From Colimorpha_A sp045540115 (lineage in GTDB: Bacteria > Bacillota > Clostridia > Oscillospirales > CAG-272): 64,000 nt of DNA. Below are positions 44,246 through 52,520 of this stretch, piece after piece. Positions within the stretch are counted from its first letter, which is position 1. Each line of letters opens with the position of its first letter. A program made the position numbers and the translations under genes. The notes under the pieces were generated by a model that worked only from the letters and a program-made list of their open reading frames with translations, was not told the origin of the DNA and searched no databases. The stretch spans positions 1 through 64,000 of the forward strand of contig JAZQGR010000082.1 in NCBI GenBank assembly GCA_045540115.1, given 5' to 3'.

Positions 44246-45088
44246 ATGGAAAGACATGCATTTTTAATAAACAGCCGATCGCATAAGCTTAACGTGTTCG
44301 GAATCGGAGAAGCCGCAAAAATACTTACCAACGGGAGAAGGGATGAAAATGCCTTTGAGGTGGTTCATACTCATTTTACCTACGAGGTGTTTTTTGTAAC
44401 CGACGGTCAGCTCAGGCTGATAACCGAAAATGGGGAATCGGTATATGAACGATCTGCCGTGATAATCCCCCCGAGAATAGGTCATTACTCTGTGCCGAGT
44501 GATGATAAGAGCTATTGTTTGTTGCTTTCCTTCGCCAAGGAAAACACCGTGCTTGAAAATGAGATAAAGAACAAAATAAGCTCGGTCACACTCTCCGACG
44601 ATGCAATATTCTACGTAAGAAAAGCCGCGGAAAAGCTTGAGTCGAGGGAGAGTGGCGATAATAATGACGCCGAGCTTCTTATCACGCTTTTGTTCAATGA
44701 GATAATTGAGGCGCTGCTTCCCGATGTAATATCGGACTACGCAACACAAATATCGCAAAGGCACATCAACGCTATTGAGACCATCATAAACAGCCATATA
44801 AAATGCGGTGTTAAGCTATCGGATATCGCAAAGAATGTGTATCTTAGTAAGCGTCAGGTTAGCCGAATTATTTCGAAAGAATTTGGCTGCAGCCTACCTG
44901 AGCTGATAAACAGTAAGCGGCTGAAGGCGGCAGAGATACTGCTTCGGACGAAGGATATAAGCGTTGCGCGTGTTGCTGAAGAGGTAGGCATCAGCTCTGA
45001 CGGATATTTCCACACGCTTTTTAAGAAAAAATACGGAGTCACGCCGCTTCAGTACAGAAAACTGAAGAAAAAGGACGTCGAAAAATGA
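44246..45088 (+). CDS. AraC family transcriptional regulator
   Basis: 280 residues from ATG 44246; an in-frame ATG at 44219 gives nine more residues but lies inside the predicted promoter. Neither has a clear ribosome site. Cupin half includes VVHTHFTYEVFFVTDGQLRL (in part) and IIPPRIGHYSVP; the C-terminus has LSDIAKNVYLSKRQVSRIISK and AEEVGISSDGYFHTLFKKKY (in part). It overlaps pcp by four bases and is divergent from the arabinofuranosidase-like gene, the likely target. Confidence 0.85.
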   Translation: MERHAFLINSRSHKLNVFGIGEAAKILTNGRRDENAFEVVHTHFTYEVFFVTDGQLRLITENGESVYERSAVIIPPRIGHYSVPSDDKSYCLLLSFAKENTVLENEIKNKISSVTLSDDAIFYVRKAAEKLESRESGDNNDAELLITLLFNEIIEALLPDVISDYATQISQRHINAIETIINSHIKCGVKLSDIAKNVYLSKRQVSRIISKEFGCSLPELINSKRLKAAEILLRTKDISVARVAEEVGISSDGYFHTLFKKKYGVTPLQYRKLKKKDVEK

Positions 45089-45666
45089 AGAAACTATTGA
45101 TAACAGGCTTTGAGCCGTTTGATGGCGAATCGAGAAACCCTTCGTGGGAGGCGGTCTCACTTCTTCCGGACAGAATAAATGAATACGAGCTGACAAAGTT
45201 GCTTGTTCCCGTGGTTTTCGGAGAGGCGGCAGAACGCGTCATAGCGGTTGCAGATGAGATCCGACCCGATATTATATTATCGGTTGGTCAGGCCGGAGGG
45301 CGAGATGCGGTCACTCCCGAGCTTGTCGGAATTAATCTGCGCTATGCACCGATTCCCGATAACAAGGGAAACATGCCGATCGACGAGCCGATCGTAAAGG
45401 GAGACGAAAATGCACGCTTTTCTACTCTACCCATTCGAAAAATGGCGGAAGCAATAAACGCACGGGGGATCCCTTCGAAGGTCTCCTATTCAGCCGGTGC
45501 TTACGTTTGTAACGACCTGCTTTATACGCTGCTTTCACATTTCGACGGCAGCGAGGTCAAGGTCGGATTTATCCACGTTCCCTATTCAAAGGAGCAGAAC
45601 AAAGAGCCGTCAATGGAGCTTGACAGTATCGTTCGTGCTCTGATAGTCGCAATTGAAGCCATATAA
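45085..45666 (+). CDS. pcp: Pyrrolidone-carboxylate peptidase (pyroglutamyl peptidase I)
   Basis: 193 residues. Starts with the family motif TGFEPFDGESRNPS; catalytic triad E79 (VTPELVGINL), C142 (GAYVCNDLLY) and H164 (GFIHVPY). It removes N-terminal pyroglutamate from peptides in the cytoplasm. It is slightly shorter than the usual 200-215. The overlap with the AraC gene is a chance-looking partnership with no obvious metabolic logic. Confidence 0.93.
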   Translation: MKKLLITGFEPFDGESRNPSWEAVSLLPDRINEYELTKLLVPVVFGEAAERVIAVADEIRPDIILSVGQAGGRDAVTPELVGINLRYAPIPDNKGNMPIDEPIVKGDENARFSTLPIRKMAEAINARGIPSKVSYSAGAYVCNDLLYTLLSHFDGSEVKVGFIHVPYSKEQNKEPSMELDSIVRALIVAIEAI

Positions 45667-45672
45667 TGAAGA

Positions 45673-45703
45673 AAACACCTTGAATAGTCAAGGTGTTTTT
45701 TGC
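45673..45703. terminator. Bidirectional terminator
   Basis: Stem AACACCTTGA/TCAAGGTGTT followed by TTTTGC, between the convergent pcp and HAD genes. Confidence 0.8.
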
Positions 45704-45717
45704 TGTAATCGAATAGC

Positions 45718-46590
45718 TTAGCTGCTTGCCTTTTCGCAATCATAATGCCGTTCCTCGAGGACCTCGTTTGCTGCGGTTCGCACAATGATTGCCTTGACGA
45801 GGGTATCGAGATCGGAATCTTCACGGTAGTCGGCTGGGGCGAAGTACTTTATCCTGTTATCTGAAAGCATTTTGTGAACCCTCGATTTGTCGCTTGTCTC
45901 TCCGTTGTAGACTCCGATGGAATGACCTCCTCGCGAGTTGACGAGCTTCATGCATGGAATATCGGTAGCGCTGTCGCCAATATATACCATGTTCCTGAAT
46001 GGAACTCTTATGTCCTCGGGTTTAAAATGATCGTTTACCCCTGCATCGTTTACGTCGAGGACACCTTTTTCAATCCTGAAAAGGAACTGAGTTTTATTCG
46101 TGTAGTTTATCGCCTGTGCCGGCCAAACGGCGACACCTCTGCTGTCGAACATAAACGAGCTTGCATAAATTTTTTCAAATGCGCCTGCTTTTGCGATTGA
46201 GGTTCCTTCGATCATTTCCTTGAGCCCGGACGAGATTATGTAGTGTTCAACTATGACGCCGTTTTCGGCGCCGAAGCTTCTTATTCTCTCAAACCATTCC
46301 TCGACACCGGGAAAAAGCTCGACCTTAGCTCCGTAGTCCTCGAGCGTCTTTTTTGTGAAAACAAGACGGCCGTGAGCTTCGTTCACCATTTTGTACATAT
46401 AGGCGAGGTTCGTGTCCATTTCGTTTGACTCCGAGAGGGCGTTGCATTCTGCCCAAAAGGAACTGACATCTCCGTCATAAACCTCTTGTATGAATCCCTG
46501 CGCCTGCATATCATCGGGCGAGAGCGTTTTATCAAAATCATAGCAAATTGCAAGTACAGGCTTGCTTTCTTTTGTTTTTCTTGTTGCCAT
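45718..46590 (-). CDS. HAD family hydrolase
   Basis: 290 residues. Motif I CYDFDKTLSPDD places the nucleophile and acid at D18 and D20; motif II is in IISSGLKEM, and motif III in VYIGDSATDIPCM with the metal-binding aspartates. A large helical cap occupies about 25-95. It is a phosphatase-type member of the phosphoserine-phosphatase-like branch. Substrate unknown; monocistronic. Confidence 0.85.
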   Translation of the reverse strand: MATRKTKESKPVLAICYDFDKTLSPDDMQAQGFIQEVYDGDVSSFWAECNALSESNEMDTNLAYMYKMVNEAHGRLVFTKKTLEDYGAKVELFPGVEEWFERIRSFGAENGVIVEHYIISSGLKEMIEGTSIAKAGAFEKIYASSFMFDSRGVAVWPAQAINYTNKTQFLFRIEKGVLDVNDAGVNDHFKPEDIRVPFRNMVYIGDSATDIPCMKLVNSRGGHSIGVYNGETSDKSRVHKMLSDNRIKYFAPADYREDSDLDTLVKAIIVRTAANEVLEERHYDCEKASS

Positions 46591-46620
46591 AAACGATCCT
46601 TTCCTTTCTTTTGCATTATA

Positions 46621-46649
46621 ATTATATCATAAACGAATGCGAATTGCAA
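46621..46649 (-). promoter_or_regulatory. Promoter of the HAD gene
   Basis: Minus-strand TTGCAA, 17-base spacer, TATAAT, close to the ATG at 46590 with GAAAGGA between. Confidence 0.75.
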
Positions 46650-46676
46650 ATGGTTTTGGAAAACGCTGTATTTTTG

Positions 46677-46705
46677 TTGACAAGAGATAATTAAAGTCTT
46701 ATAAT
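46677..46705 (+). promoter_or_regulatory. Promoter of the nitroreductase gene
   Basis: TTGACA, 17-base spacer, TATAAT. The leader of about 130 bases before the ATG at 46840 is longer than most in this window; I see no recognisable riboswitch in it. Confidence 0.75.
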
Positions 46706-46839
46706 TAAATAAAAGAATCAAAGACTGCAAAAACGAAATATGACAGATATTGTCTTGACCGATCGGCTTGAGGTTCTTAACGAAATTACGGCATTCGGCA
46801 CGGGACGGCTGTTCAGGTTATTAAGAAGAAGGAATAACT

Positions 46840-47370
46840 ATGAATTTTACAGAAATAGCAGAAAACAGGCAGTCCTGCCGCAGCTACGATCCTTCCCGCG
46901 TGGTCGAGACGGAAAAACTGAATAAAATACTTGAATCGGCACGCTTGTCACCTTCCGCTTGTAACGGTCAGCCTTATTTTATAACCGTTTGCCGCGGTGA
47001 AGCAGCGAAAAAGGTCGCAAAAGCGACACAAGGAATGGGAATGAACAAATTTGCCTCCGATGCGCCGATTCTCCTCGTAATATCGGAAATGCCCTACGTT
47101 GCGAGCGCCGCGCTCGGCGCAAAGGTCAAAAAGAACGATTACCGTTCGATAGACATCGGAATAGTTTCGGCATATATAACGGCTGAAGCGGCATGCGAGG
47201 GGCTTGGAAGCTGTATTCTCGGCTGGTTTGACGATTCGACAATACGAGAAATATGTGATCTCGACGGCGCAGTCCGTCTCGTTATCACACTCGGGTATCC
47301 GAAAGAGGGCGATAAGCTCCGCGCAAAAAAGCGCAAGGATATGAGCGAGCTTGTGAAAATAATGGATTAA
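46840..47370 (+). CDS. Nitroreductase family protein
   Basis: 176 residues. FMN-binding start ENRQSCRSYDPSRVVETEKL (in part), then SPSACNGQPYFITV, ISAYITAEAACEGLGSCILG (read as VSAYITAEAACEG) and a C-terminal LGYPKEGDKLRAKKRK. These enzymes use NAD(P)H and FMN to reduce nitro groups, quinones or flavins in the cytoplasm. GAAGGAAT precedes the start. Monocistronic. Confidence 0.88.
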   Translation: MNFTEIAENRQSCRSYDPSRVVETEKLNKILESARLSPSACNGQPYFITVCRGEAAKKVAKATQGMGMNKFASDAPILLVISEMPYVASAALGAKVKKNDYRSIDIGIVSAYITAEAACEGLGSCILGWFDDSTIREICDLDGAVRLVITLGYPKEGDKLRAKKRKDMSELVKIMD

Positions 47371-47372
47371 GA

Positions 47373-47406
47373 CAAAAGCAGGTGACTGTCAGTCACCTGC
47401 TTTTTA
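47373..47406. terminator. Bidirectional terminator
   Basis: Thirteen-base stem AAAGCAGGTGACT/AGTCACCTGCTTT followed by TTATT between convergent genes. Confidence 0.85.
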
Positions 47407-48252
47407 TTATACGGTTATAACGTGAATGTTGCTGTAAGCTCCGTTTGCCTCGATCTTAACGATGCTTTCCTTCTTAGTCAGATCGTGGTCGGTCTTCGCA
47501 TTATCGGGGAGTGCGCTCCAGGGCTCTATGCAGAGGAACTCGCCGCCCGGCTCGTGCCAGAATGCGATGTAATCGCAGTCGGGATATTCGACCTTGACCG
47601 TTCTTTCGGTCTTGCGGTTGCGAAGAACGACCTCTCTCGATTTGAGGTTCTTGAAGATGAGGGTGTCGATCGCGAAATACTTTTCGTAGATCGAAAGGAA
47701 TTCGGTGTTCTTCGCAAGAGTCATCGTCTCGTCGGTGACGAGGGGACCTTCGAGCATAACTGTATCGAGATCCTCCTTGTACGGGAATACGATATCGTAA
47801 TCCTCGACTCCGCCGGGAGTGGCGTAAGCCTCGTGACCTCCGACAGAGCAGTACATTGTCTTGTCGGTCAGGTTGTTGACCTTGTATTCGACCTTGAGCG
47901 AGCTTCCGATGAGGGTGAAGATCGCGCGGAACTCAAATTCGTAAGGATACATAGCGAGCGTTTCATCGTTGTGCTTGTAAAGCATTGTGACGGAGGAATC
48001 GGTCACGCTTTCGACGGTAAATTCCTTGAGAATGAGGAAACCGTGCTTCTTCATATTGTATGTCTTGCCGTCGAGAATGTAGGTGTTGTCCTTGGTCGAG
48101 CCGACCATGGGGAAGAGTATCGGTGCTGTCTTGCCCCAGAATGCGGGATCAGCGCCCCACATATATTCGGTTCCGTCCTTAATAAGGCTCTTGATCTCGG
48201 CGCCTATCTCGGTGATCGAGCAGGTCAGGTTTTCGTTTTTGATGGTTATCAT
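47407..48252 (-). CDS. Aldose 1-epimerase-like protein (LacX type)
   Basis: 281 residues of the galactose mutarotase superfamily: IGAEIKSLIKDGTEYMWGAD (in part), the PILFPMVGS segment with the family's conserved Pro, KKHGFL histidine, VGGHEAY and a terminal ECIEPWSALPD-like EPWSALPDN. It interconverts sugar anomers or binds sugar phosphates. It follows the GH32 gene by eight bases in the same direction, so the two are co-transcribed and probably act together on a released hexose. Confidence 0.87.
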   Translation of the reverse strand: MITIKNENLTCSITEIGAEIKSLIKDGTEYMWGADPAFWGKTAPILFPMVGSTKDNTYILDGKTYNMKKHGFLILKEFTVESVTDSSVTMLYKHNDETLAMYPYEFEFRAIFTLIGSSLKVEYKVNNLTDKTMYCSVGGHEAYATPGGVEDYDIVFPYKEDLDTVMLEGPLVTDETMTLAKNTEFLSIYEKYFAIDTLIFKNLKSREVVLRNRKTERTVKVEYPDCDYIAFWHEPGGEFLCIEPWSALPDNAKTDHDLTKKESIVKIEANGAYSNIHVITV

Positions 48253-48260
48253 AGCTTACC

Positions 48261-49361
48261 TCACAATAATGCTGTATATATTTCCTCTCCGCCGTTTACG
48301 TAGACCTCGGTCAGGTATCCGTCGCGGAGAATTTTTACGTCGTTAATTTCGCCCTTGTAAATTATGGGATCGCGTCCCGTTCTTTCGATAAGAAAGCCGT
48401 TTTCCGTCATCTTTACCGACGGATCTCTGTCGGCAAGCAGGTGACGGACTTCTTCTATCGGATATGCAGTGATTCTGCCATTTTCGAGCTTGACCTCTCT
48501 CGGCACCGACATACATCCAACGTCTTTTTCGGCGTAGCCGCCGTATGCCCAGCCGGGCGCCCACGAAATGAGAATGTTTCTGCCCTTATGGTCGCGGAAG
48601 ATCTGACCTGCATATTGATCGGGGCCCTTATCGACCTCGGAGGAATATCTGATCTCGAATTTTCCGTCCTCAAAGGTGCCGTACATCACCTTGAAATAAT
48701 GTCTGCTATCAAGCGGACAGACCGACGCCGAAAGCAGGTACAAGCCGTTTTCTGCCTCCATAAACGACGGACATTCGCAGTATCGGCAGTTTTGCCATTC
48801 CGCCATAATGCCGAGATAATCCCAATTGTAAAGGTTGTCGCTCCTGTACAGCAGAAGCCGTCCCGTCCTCGTCCCGGGATTTCCCGATGCCATTACACAG
48901 TAGTATTTTCCATCGATATAAGCGATCGCAGGATCGCGGAAGGCGGGACCGCCGTCAGGCGGATAGTGCTTTATTACGGGGTTGTTTTCATACTTCGTGA
49001 AATTGACACCGTCGGTCGAATACGCGACGCACATTGTCGATTCAGTTTCCGGCTCGCCCCTTTTTATTGCCGCGTAGAAGAGGTATAGTACGCCGTCCTT
49101 GACGATGGCGGTTCCCGACCAACATCCATCTTTATCATAGTCCTTATCGGGATAAAGCGCGACGGGAAGCTCTTCGTAGGTTATGAAGTCCTTCGTTCTC
49201 GCGTGTCCCCAATGCATCGGCTGCTGCCACGGCTTTTCATAGTCTGGCGCGTGCTGGTAGAAGATATGAAAGTAGCCGTTAAAATAAACGAGCCCGTTCG
49301 GATCGTTTACCCAGCCTTTTTTGGGGCGGTAATGGTGCTTTAATTTTTGCATGTAGTCCAT
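48261..49361 (-). CDS. GH32 family beta-fructosidase, short form
   Basis: 366 residues, no signal peptide. The five-blade propeller is complete with nucleophile D20 (GWVNDPNG), transition-state D143 (AFRDPAIA) and acid/base E196 (CECPSF). GH32 enzymes usually have about 470-500 residues including a C-terminal beta-sandwich; here only a short tail remains (TEVYVNGGEE, a motif normally near the end of that sandwich), so the accessory domain appears collapsed. Likely substrates are sucrose, sucrose-6-phosphate or short fructans. Confidence 0.88.
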   Translation of the reverse strand: MDYMQKLKHHYRPKKGWVNDPNGLVYFNGYFHIFYQHAPDYEKPWQQPMHWGHARTKDFITYEELPVALYPDKDYDKDGCWSGTAIVKDGVLYLFYAAIKRGEPETESTMCVAYSTDGVNFTKYENNPVIKHYPPDGGPAFRDPAIAYIDGKYYCVMASGNPGTRTGRLLLYRSDNLYNWDYLGIMAEWQNCRYCECPSFMEAENGLYLLSASVCPLDSRHYFKVMYGTFEDGKFEIRYSSEVDKGPDQYAGQIFRDHKGRNILISWAPGWAYGGYAEKDVGCMSVPREVKLENGRITAYPIEEVRHLLADRDPSVKMTENGFLIERTGRDPIIYKGEINDVKILRDGYLTEVYVNGGEEIYTALL

Positions 49362-49432
49362 AAGGCGCTCCTTTTAAGAGGTGAGTATATTTTAACATAA
49401 TTGGGATATTGTAGTCAAGGTGGTTTTTATCA

Positions 49433-49626
49433 ACTTTCTTGCTCGTGCAAGAAAGTTGCAAAGAAGCACGCCAAGGGGCAAGCCGATGAAAATTTGCATT
49501 TACAAATTTTCAGACGTTTCCCCCCTTGGAATCCCTTTTCGGCTTTTCAGGAAAACGCGCCACGTTGTCTTGCCTTCCCCTCAGGGGAATGGTGCAAGAG
49601 GCGTTGCCTCAGTCGGATGAGGTGTA
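49433..49626. repeat. Composite repeat R3 plus one end of R2 (second copy)
   Basis: Same order as 13131-13338: about 130 bases of R3 (starting with a CTTTCTTGC/GCAAGAAAG palindrome), then an R2 end CTTGCCTTCCCCTCAGGGG and GGATGAGGTG. Fills the 308-base gap between the GH32 and SDR genes. No gene seen. Confidence 0.7.
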
Positions 49627-49653
49627 AAAAGGACGCCTTTCGGCGTCCTTTTG
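49626..49653 (-). terminator. Terminator of the SDR-pyridoxal kinase operon
   Basis: Stem AAAAGGACGCC/GGCGTCCTTTT with a four-base loop, 20 bases beyond the SDR stop codon. Confidence 0.8.
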
Positions 49654-49669
49654 AGCATATCTTATTAAA

Positions 49670-50476
49670 TTAAGGACGAAGTCCCATTCCGCCCTCAAGG
49701 GTGAGCGTTTCACCGTTCATATACTTGAAGTCGGGGTTAGCAAGCTGAACGCAGACGCGTCCAATCTCGGTCTCGGGATCGCCGAAGTGACCTGCGGGGG
49801 GCATCTTCACGTTCGCCTTGAACGCCTCGGGATATGCCTTCTCAAATCCCTCAAGCTGTGCGGTCCAGGCAAGGGGGCATATCACGTTCGTATTAATGCC
49901 GTCCTTTGCCCATTCGGTAGCCGCAACGCGGGAAAGACCTCTGATGCCCTCCTTTGCAGCCGCGTAAGCGCACTGACCGTAGTTGCCGAAAAGTCCTGCA
50001 CCTGATGCGAAATTGATTATGCTTCCCTGAGTCTCCTTGAGATAGGGATAGCATGCCTGCATATAGTAGAACGCGGCGTAAAGACCTGAGTAGATAGCGA
50101 GATCAAACTGCTCGGTCGTGTGATCCTGAATGGTAACTCCCGAAGCCGACGCCTGCGCGTTGTTGATAAGCACATCGATCCTGCCAAACTCCTTGATTGC
50201 CGCGTCAACGACTGCCTCAGCTGTCGCCTTGTTGTCGTTTCCTGCCGAGATATCTCCCGCAAGTGCGAGAACCTTTATTCCGTAGAGCTTTTCAAGCTCT
50301 TCCTTTGCCTTTTCAAGCTTCGGGATATTTCTTCCCGTGATAACGAGGTTGGCACCCTCCTTTGCGTAAGCGGTTGCGATGCCGTAGCCAATGGAGCCGC
50401 ATCTGCCGTCAGAAAGAACGGAGTAGCCACCGCCCGTGATTATTGCTGTTTTGCCTGTCAAAAATCCCATTTTCAT
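49670..50476 (-). CDS. Short-chain dehydrogenase/reductase
   Basis: 268 residues. Glycine-rich cofactor loop TGGGYSVLSDGRCGSIGYGI (unusually long for an SDR, where TGxxxGIG is normal), NNAQAS in place of NNAG, and the catalytic Ser-Tyr-Lys set in INFASGAG and CAYAAAKEG. The C-terminal GETLTLEGGMGLRP is typical. The inserted loop between the first and last glycines suggests an atypical cofactor or substrate. The start overlaps the stop of the kinase gene by four bases. Confidence 0.85.
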   Translation of the reverse strand: MKMGFLTGKTAIITGGGYSVLSDGRCGSIGYGIATAYAKEGANLVITGRNIPKLEKAKEELEKLYGIKVLALAGDISAGNDNKATAEAVVDAAIKEFGRIDVLINNAQASASGVTIQDHTTEQFDLAIYSGLYAAFYYMQACYPYLKETQGSIINFASGAGLFGNYGQCAYAAAKEGIRGLSRVAATEWAKDGINTNVICPLAWTAQLEGFEKAYPEAFKANVKMPPAGHFGDPETEIGRVCVQLANPDFKYMNGETLTLEGGMGLRP

Positions 50477-51321
50477 TCTCCTTTAAGATATTCGGTAAGA
50501 TAACCGATACATTCTTCAAAACGAACTCCGTACTTGTGCTCGTCATCGCCTATCGACTTCTTTATACATTCGACAGTATAATCGACAGCGATGCGTATGG
50601 AATATTCAAGACCGCGTCCGAGCGCGAGAGCGCCGCACATGGTCGATGCGAAAATGTCGCCCGTGCCGTGGAACTTTACGGGGAGGTTTTCGTTGTAGTA
50701 GGAGCAAAATTCGTCCTTTTCGCTGTCGTAAGCGATAACGCCCTGCTTGTCGGGTGCACTGTCAAGCACGACTCCCGTCATAGCCGCGACTTTGCAGCCG
50801 AGAGCAGCGAGGTTTTTTAGAATATCCTTGATATATTCTTCGGAATAAGGACCGTCCTTATACTCGATGCCGAGCATAAAGCACGCCTCGGTCATATTCG
50901 GAACGATAATGTCCGCCTGTGCGCAAAGCTTTGCCATCTCGAGCGCGAACTCAGGGGTGAAGCCGGTATAAAGCTTGCCGTTGTCGGCCATTACGGGGTC
51001 GACGAATTTGACAGCTCCGTCGCCAAATTTTGCAAATATATCTTTTACGATCGCAATCTGCTCAAACGAGCCGAGATAGCCCGTCGAAATAGCATTGAAT
51101 TTTAGTCCAATAGATTCCCAGTGGTCAGCGATCTTAGGAATATCCTCGGTAAGATCGCGGTATGTGAAGCCGGTGAAGCCACCTGTGTGTGTAGAAAGAA
51201 TCGCCGTCGGAACGATGCAGGTCTCGGCGCCCATAGCCGACATTATCGGAAGCGCAACAGTAAGCGAGCATTTTCCGAAGCAGGAAATGTCCTGAATTGA
51301 CATTACTCTGGTTTGGAACAT
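50473..51321 (-). CDS. pdxY: Pyridoxal/pyridoxamine kinase-like protein (PdxY type)
   Basis: 282 residues from ATG 51321 with AAAGGGAT upstream; the frame extends further 5' but that part is AT-rich non-coding sequence. Ribokinase fold with MSIQDISCFGKCSLTVALPI (in part), AILSTHTGGFTGF, DPVMADNGKLY and FHGTGDIFAS, the last holding the catalytic aspartate in GTGD. It phosphorylates B6 vitamers for salvage of pyridoxal phosphate. It is coupled to the SDR downstream, whose link to B6 is not known. Confidence 0.88.
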   Translation of the reverse strand: MFQTRVMSIQDISCFGKCSLTVALPIMSAMGAETCIVPTAILSTHTGGFTGFTYRDLTEDIPKIADHWESIGLKFNAISTGYLGSFEQIAIVKDIFAKFGDGAVKFVDPVMADNGKLYTGFTPEFALEMAKLCAQADIIVPNMTEACFMLGIEYKDGPYSEEYIKDILKNLAALGCKVAAMTGVVLDSAPDKQGVIAYDSEKDEFCSYYNENLPVKFHGTGDIFASTMCGALALGRGLEYSIRIAVDYTVECIKKSIGDDEHKYGVRFEECIGYLTEYLKGE

Positions 51322-51418
51322 AGTATCATCCCTTTCATAAATGATAACAGTATTATAAAACATCGTTGTGGGCGTGTCAATAGTGAGAAAAAATTTTTTA
51401 AAAAATTCAAAAAAAGTG

Positions 51419-51447
51419 TTGACAAAGAGAAAGTGATGTGCTATAAT
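51419..51447 (+). promoter_or_regulatory. Promoter of the four-tRNA operon
   Basis: TTGACA, 17-base spacer, TATAAT, a consensus promoter 35 bases before tRNA-Val. Confidence 0.88.
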
Positions 51448-51481
51448 ATCAAAGTCGCAAGGCAAGAGCCTGCGAGATAAT

Positions 51482-51557
51482 GGGAGCATAGCTCAGCTGG
51501 GAGAGCATCTGCCTTACAAGCAGAGGGTCATAGGTTCGAGCCCTATTGTTCCCACCA
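51482..51557 (+). tRNA. tRNA-Val, anticodon UAC
   Basis: 76 bases with CCA encoded. Acceptor GGGAGCA/TGTTCCC (one G-T pair), anticodon loop CTTACAA, T arm with GGTTCGAGCC. Confidence 0.97.
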
Positions 51558-51561
51558 TTAC

Positions 51562-51638
51562 GGCCCGGTAGTTCAGTTGGTTAGAACGCTAGCCTGTCAC
51601 GCTAGAGGTCAGGGGTTCGAGTCCCCTTCGGGTCGCCA
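51562..51638 (+). tRNA. tRNA-Asp, anticodon GUC
   Basis: 77 bases with CCA encoded. Acceptor GGCCCGG/TCGGGTC, anticodon loop CTGTCAC, T arm GGGGTTCGAGTCCCC. Only four bases after tRNA-Val. Confidence 0.97.
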
Positions 51639-51684
51639 CTTTTTATTTCGGCATTCTGCCAATCTTTTCTGAGTTGCCGAATAT

Positions 51685-51760
51685 GCCTCGATAGCTCAGT
51701 TGGTAGAGCAGTAGACTGAAAATCTACGTGTCGTTGGTTCAATTCCGACTCGAGGCACCA
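51685..51760 (+). tRNA. tRNA-Phe, anticodon GAA
   Basis: 76 bases with CCA encoded. Acceptor GCCTCGA/TCGAGGC, anticodon loop CTGAAAA, T arm TTGGTTCAATTCCGA. Confidence 0.97.
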
Positions 51761-51767
51761 TAATAAC

Positions 51768-51843
51768 GCGGATTTAGCTCATTTGGTAGAGCGCCACCTT
51801 GCCAAGGTGGAGGTGGCGGGTTCGAGCCCCGTAATCCGCTCCA
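51768..51843 (+). tRNA. tRNA-Gly, anticodon GCC
   Basis: 76 bases with CCA encoded. Acceptor GCGGATT/AATCCGC, anticodon loop TTGCCAA, T arm GCGGGTTCGAGCCCCGT. Confidence 0.97.
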
Positions 51844-51845
51844 AG

Positions 51846-51882
51846 CAAAAAATCCGCTTTCGTTAGAAGGCGGATTTTTTGC
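51846..51882 (+). terminator. Terminator of the four-tRNA operon
   Basis: AAATCCGC and GCGGATTTTTT form a stem around a CTTTCGTTAGAAG loop region. Confidence 0.8.
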
Positions 51883-51887
51883 TTGTA

Positions 51888-51996
51888 TTATTCACTATTC
51901 ATCATTCATTATTCATTATTCATTAAATAAAAGCGGATTTTTAATGAATAATGAAGTCGCACAGCTAATGAAGAATGAATAATGAATAATTAAGGT
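51888..51996. repeat. ATTCATT/AATGAAT inverted repeat
   Basis: Left arm is several tandem ATTCATT units, the right arm tandem AATGAAT units, with about 35 bases between (GCGGATTTTTAATG and AAGTCGCACAGC). A related element with ATTCACT units is at 57850-57956. Such elements are widespread in clostridial intergenic DNA. No gene in the 51883-52085 stretch. Confidence 0.65.
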
Positions 51997-52085
51997 AGCT
52001 TTTTTCCCGTTGGTCAAAAAGCATTTTTATATATTGAAAAAATGTGGGTTAAGTGTATAATGATTATAAAGAATGAGGTGTTGTT

Positions 52086-52442
52086 ATGAAAGAGAATTTT
52101 TTGATTGATAAATCTATTGCTTTTGCTTCTCGCATTATAAAGCTTCATCAATATTTGATTAAAACGAAAAAGGAAACGATTATATCAAAACAAATAGTTC
52201 GTAGCGGTACGAGCATTGGCGCAAATATAAATGAAGCTAACTATGGTCAAAGTAAAGCTGATTTTATTTCTAAAATGCATATTGCATTGAAGGAAACGGC
52301 TGAAACGGAATATTGGTTGAAGCTGCTTACAATGTCTGAATATATAAATGAGGATATGGGAAAATCGCTTTTGAATGACTGCTTGGAGATAAAGCGAATT
52401 CTTATTGCCTCAATCAACACCGCAAAAGATAACGCAAAATGA
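52086..52442 (+). CDS. Four-helix-bundle protein (S23/IVP family)
   Basis: 118 residues. Hallmarks: KSIAFASRIIKLHQYL, SKQIVRSGTSIGANINEANY (in part) and HIALKETAETEYWLKLL. Founding members are encoded inside intervening sequences of 23S rRNA genes, but many, like this one, stand alone near mobile or tRNA regions. Function is unresolved. GAATGAGGTG precedes the start. A/T-richer than housekeeping neighbours. Confidence 0.9.
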   Translation: MKENFLIDKSIAFASRIIKLHQYLIKTKKETIISKQIVRSGTSIGANINEANYGQSKADFISKMHIALKETAETEYWLKLLTMSEYINEDMGKSLLNDCLEIKRILIASINTAKDNAK

Positions 52443-52520
52443 ATTACAGTTTTATTAACCTTTTCCGCTGTTTTTCATATAATAATACCAACCCCGATAA
52501 AAATAATTTCTCAAAATCCA

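Noticed and set aside
46706..46839. Riboswitch or upstream peptide before the nitroreductase
   Set aside because: The leader is long, but I see no known riboswitch core. The open frame from 46740 has no ribosome site and runs into the nitroreductase gene in another frame.
51322..51489. N-terminal extension of the pyridoxal-kinase-like gene
   Set aside because: It would run through the promoter of the tRNA operon and is AT-rich; the family normally begins near the MSIQDIS motif.
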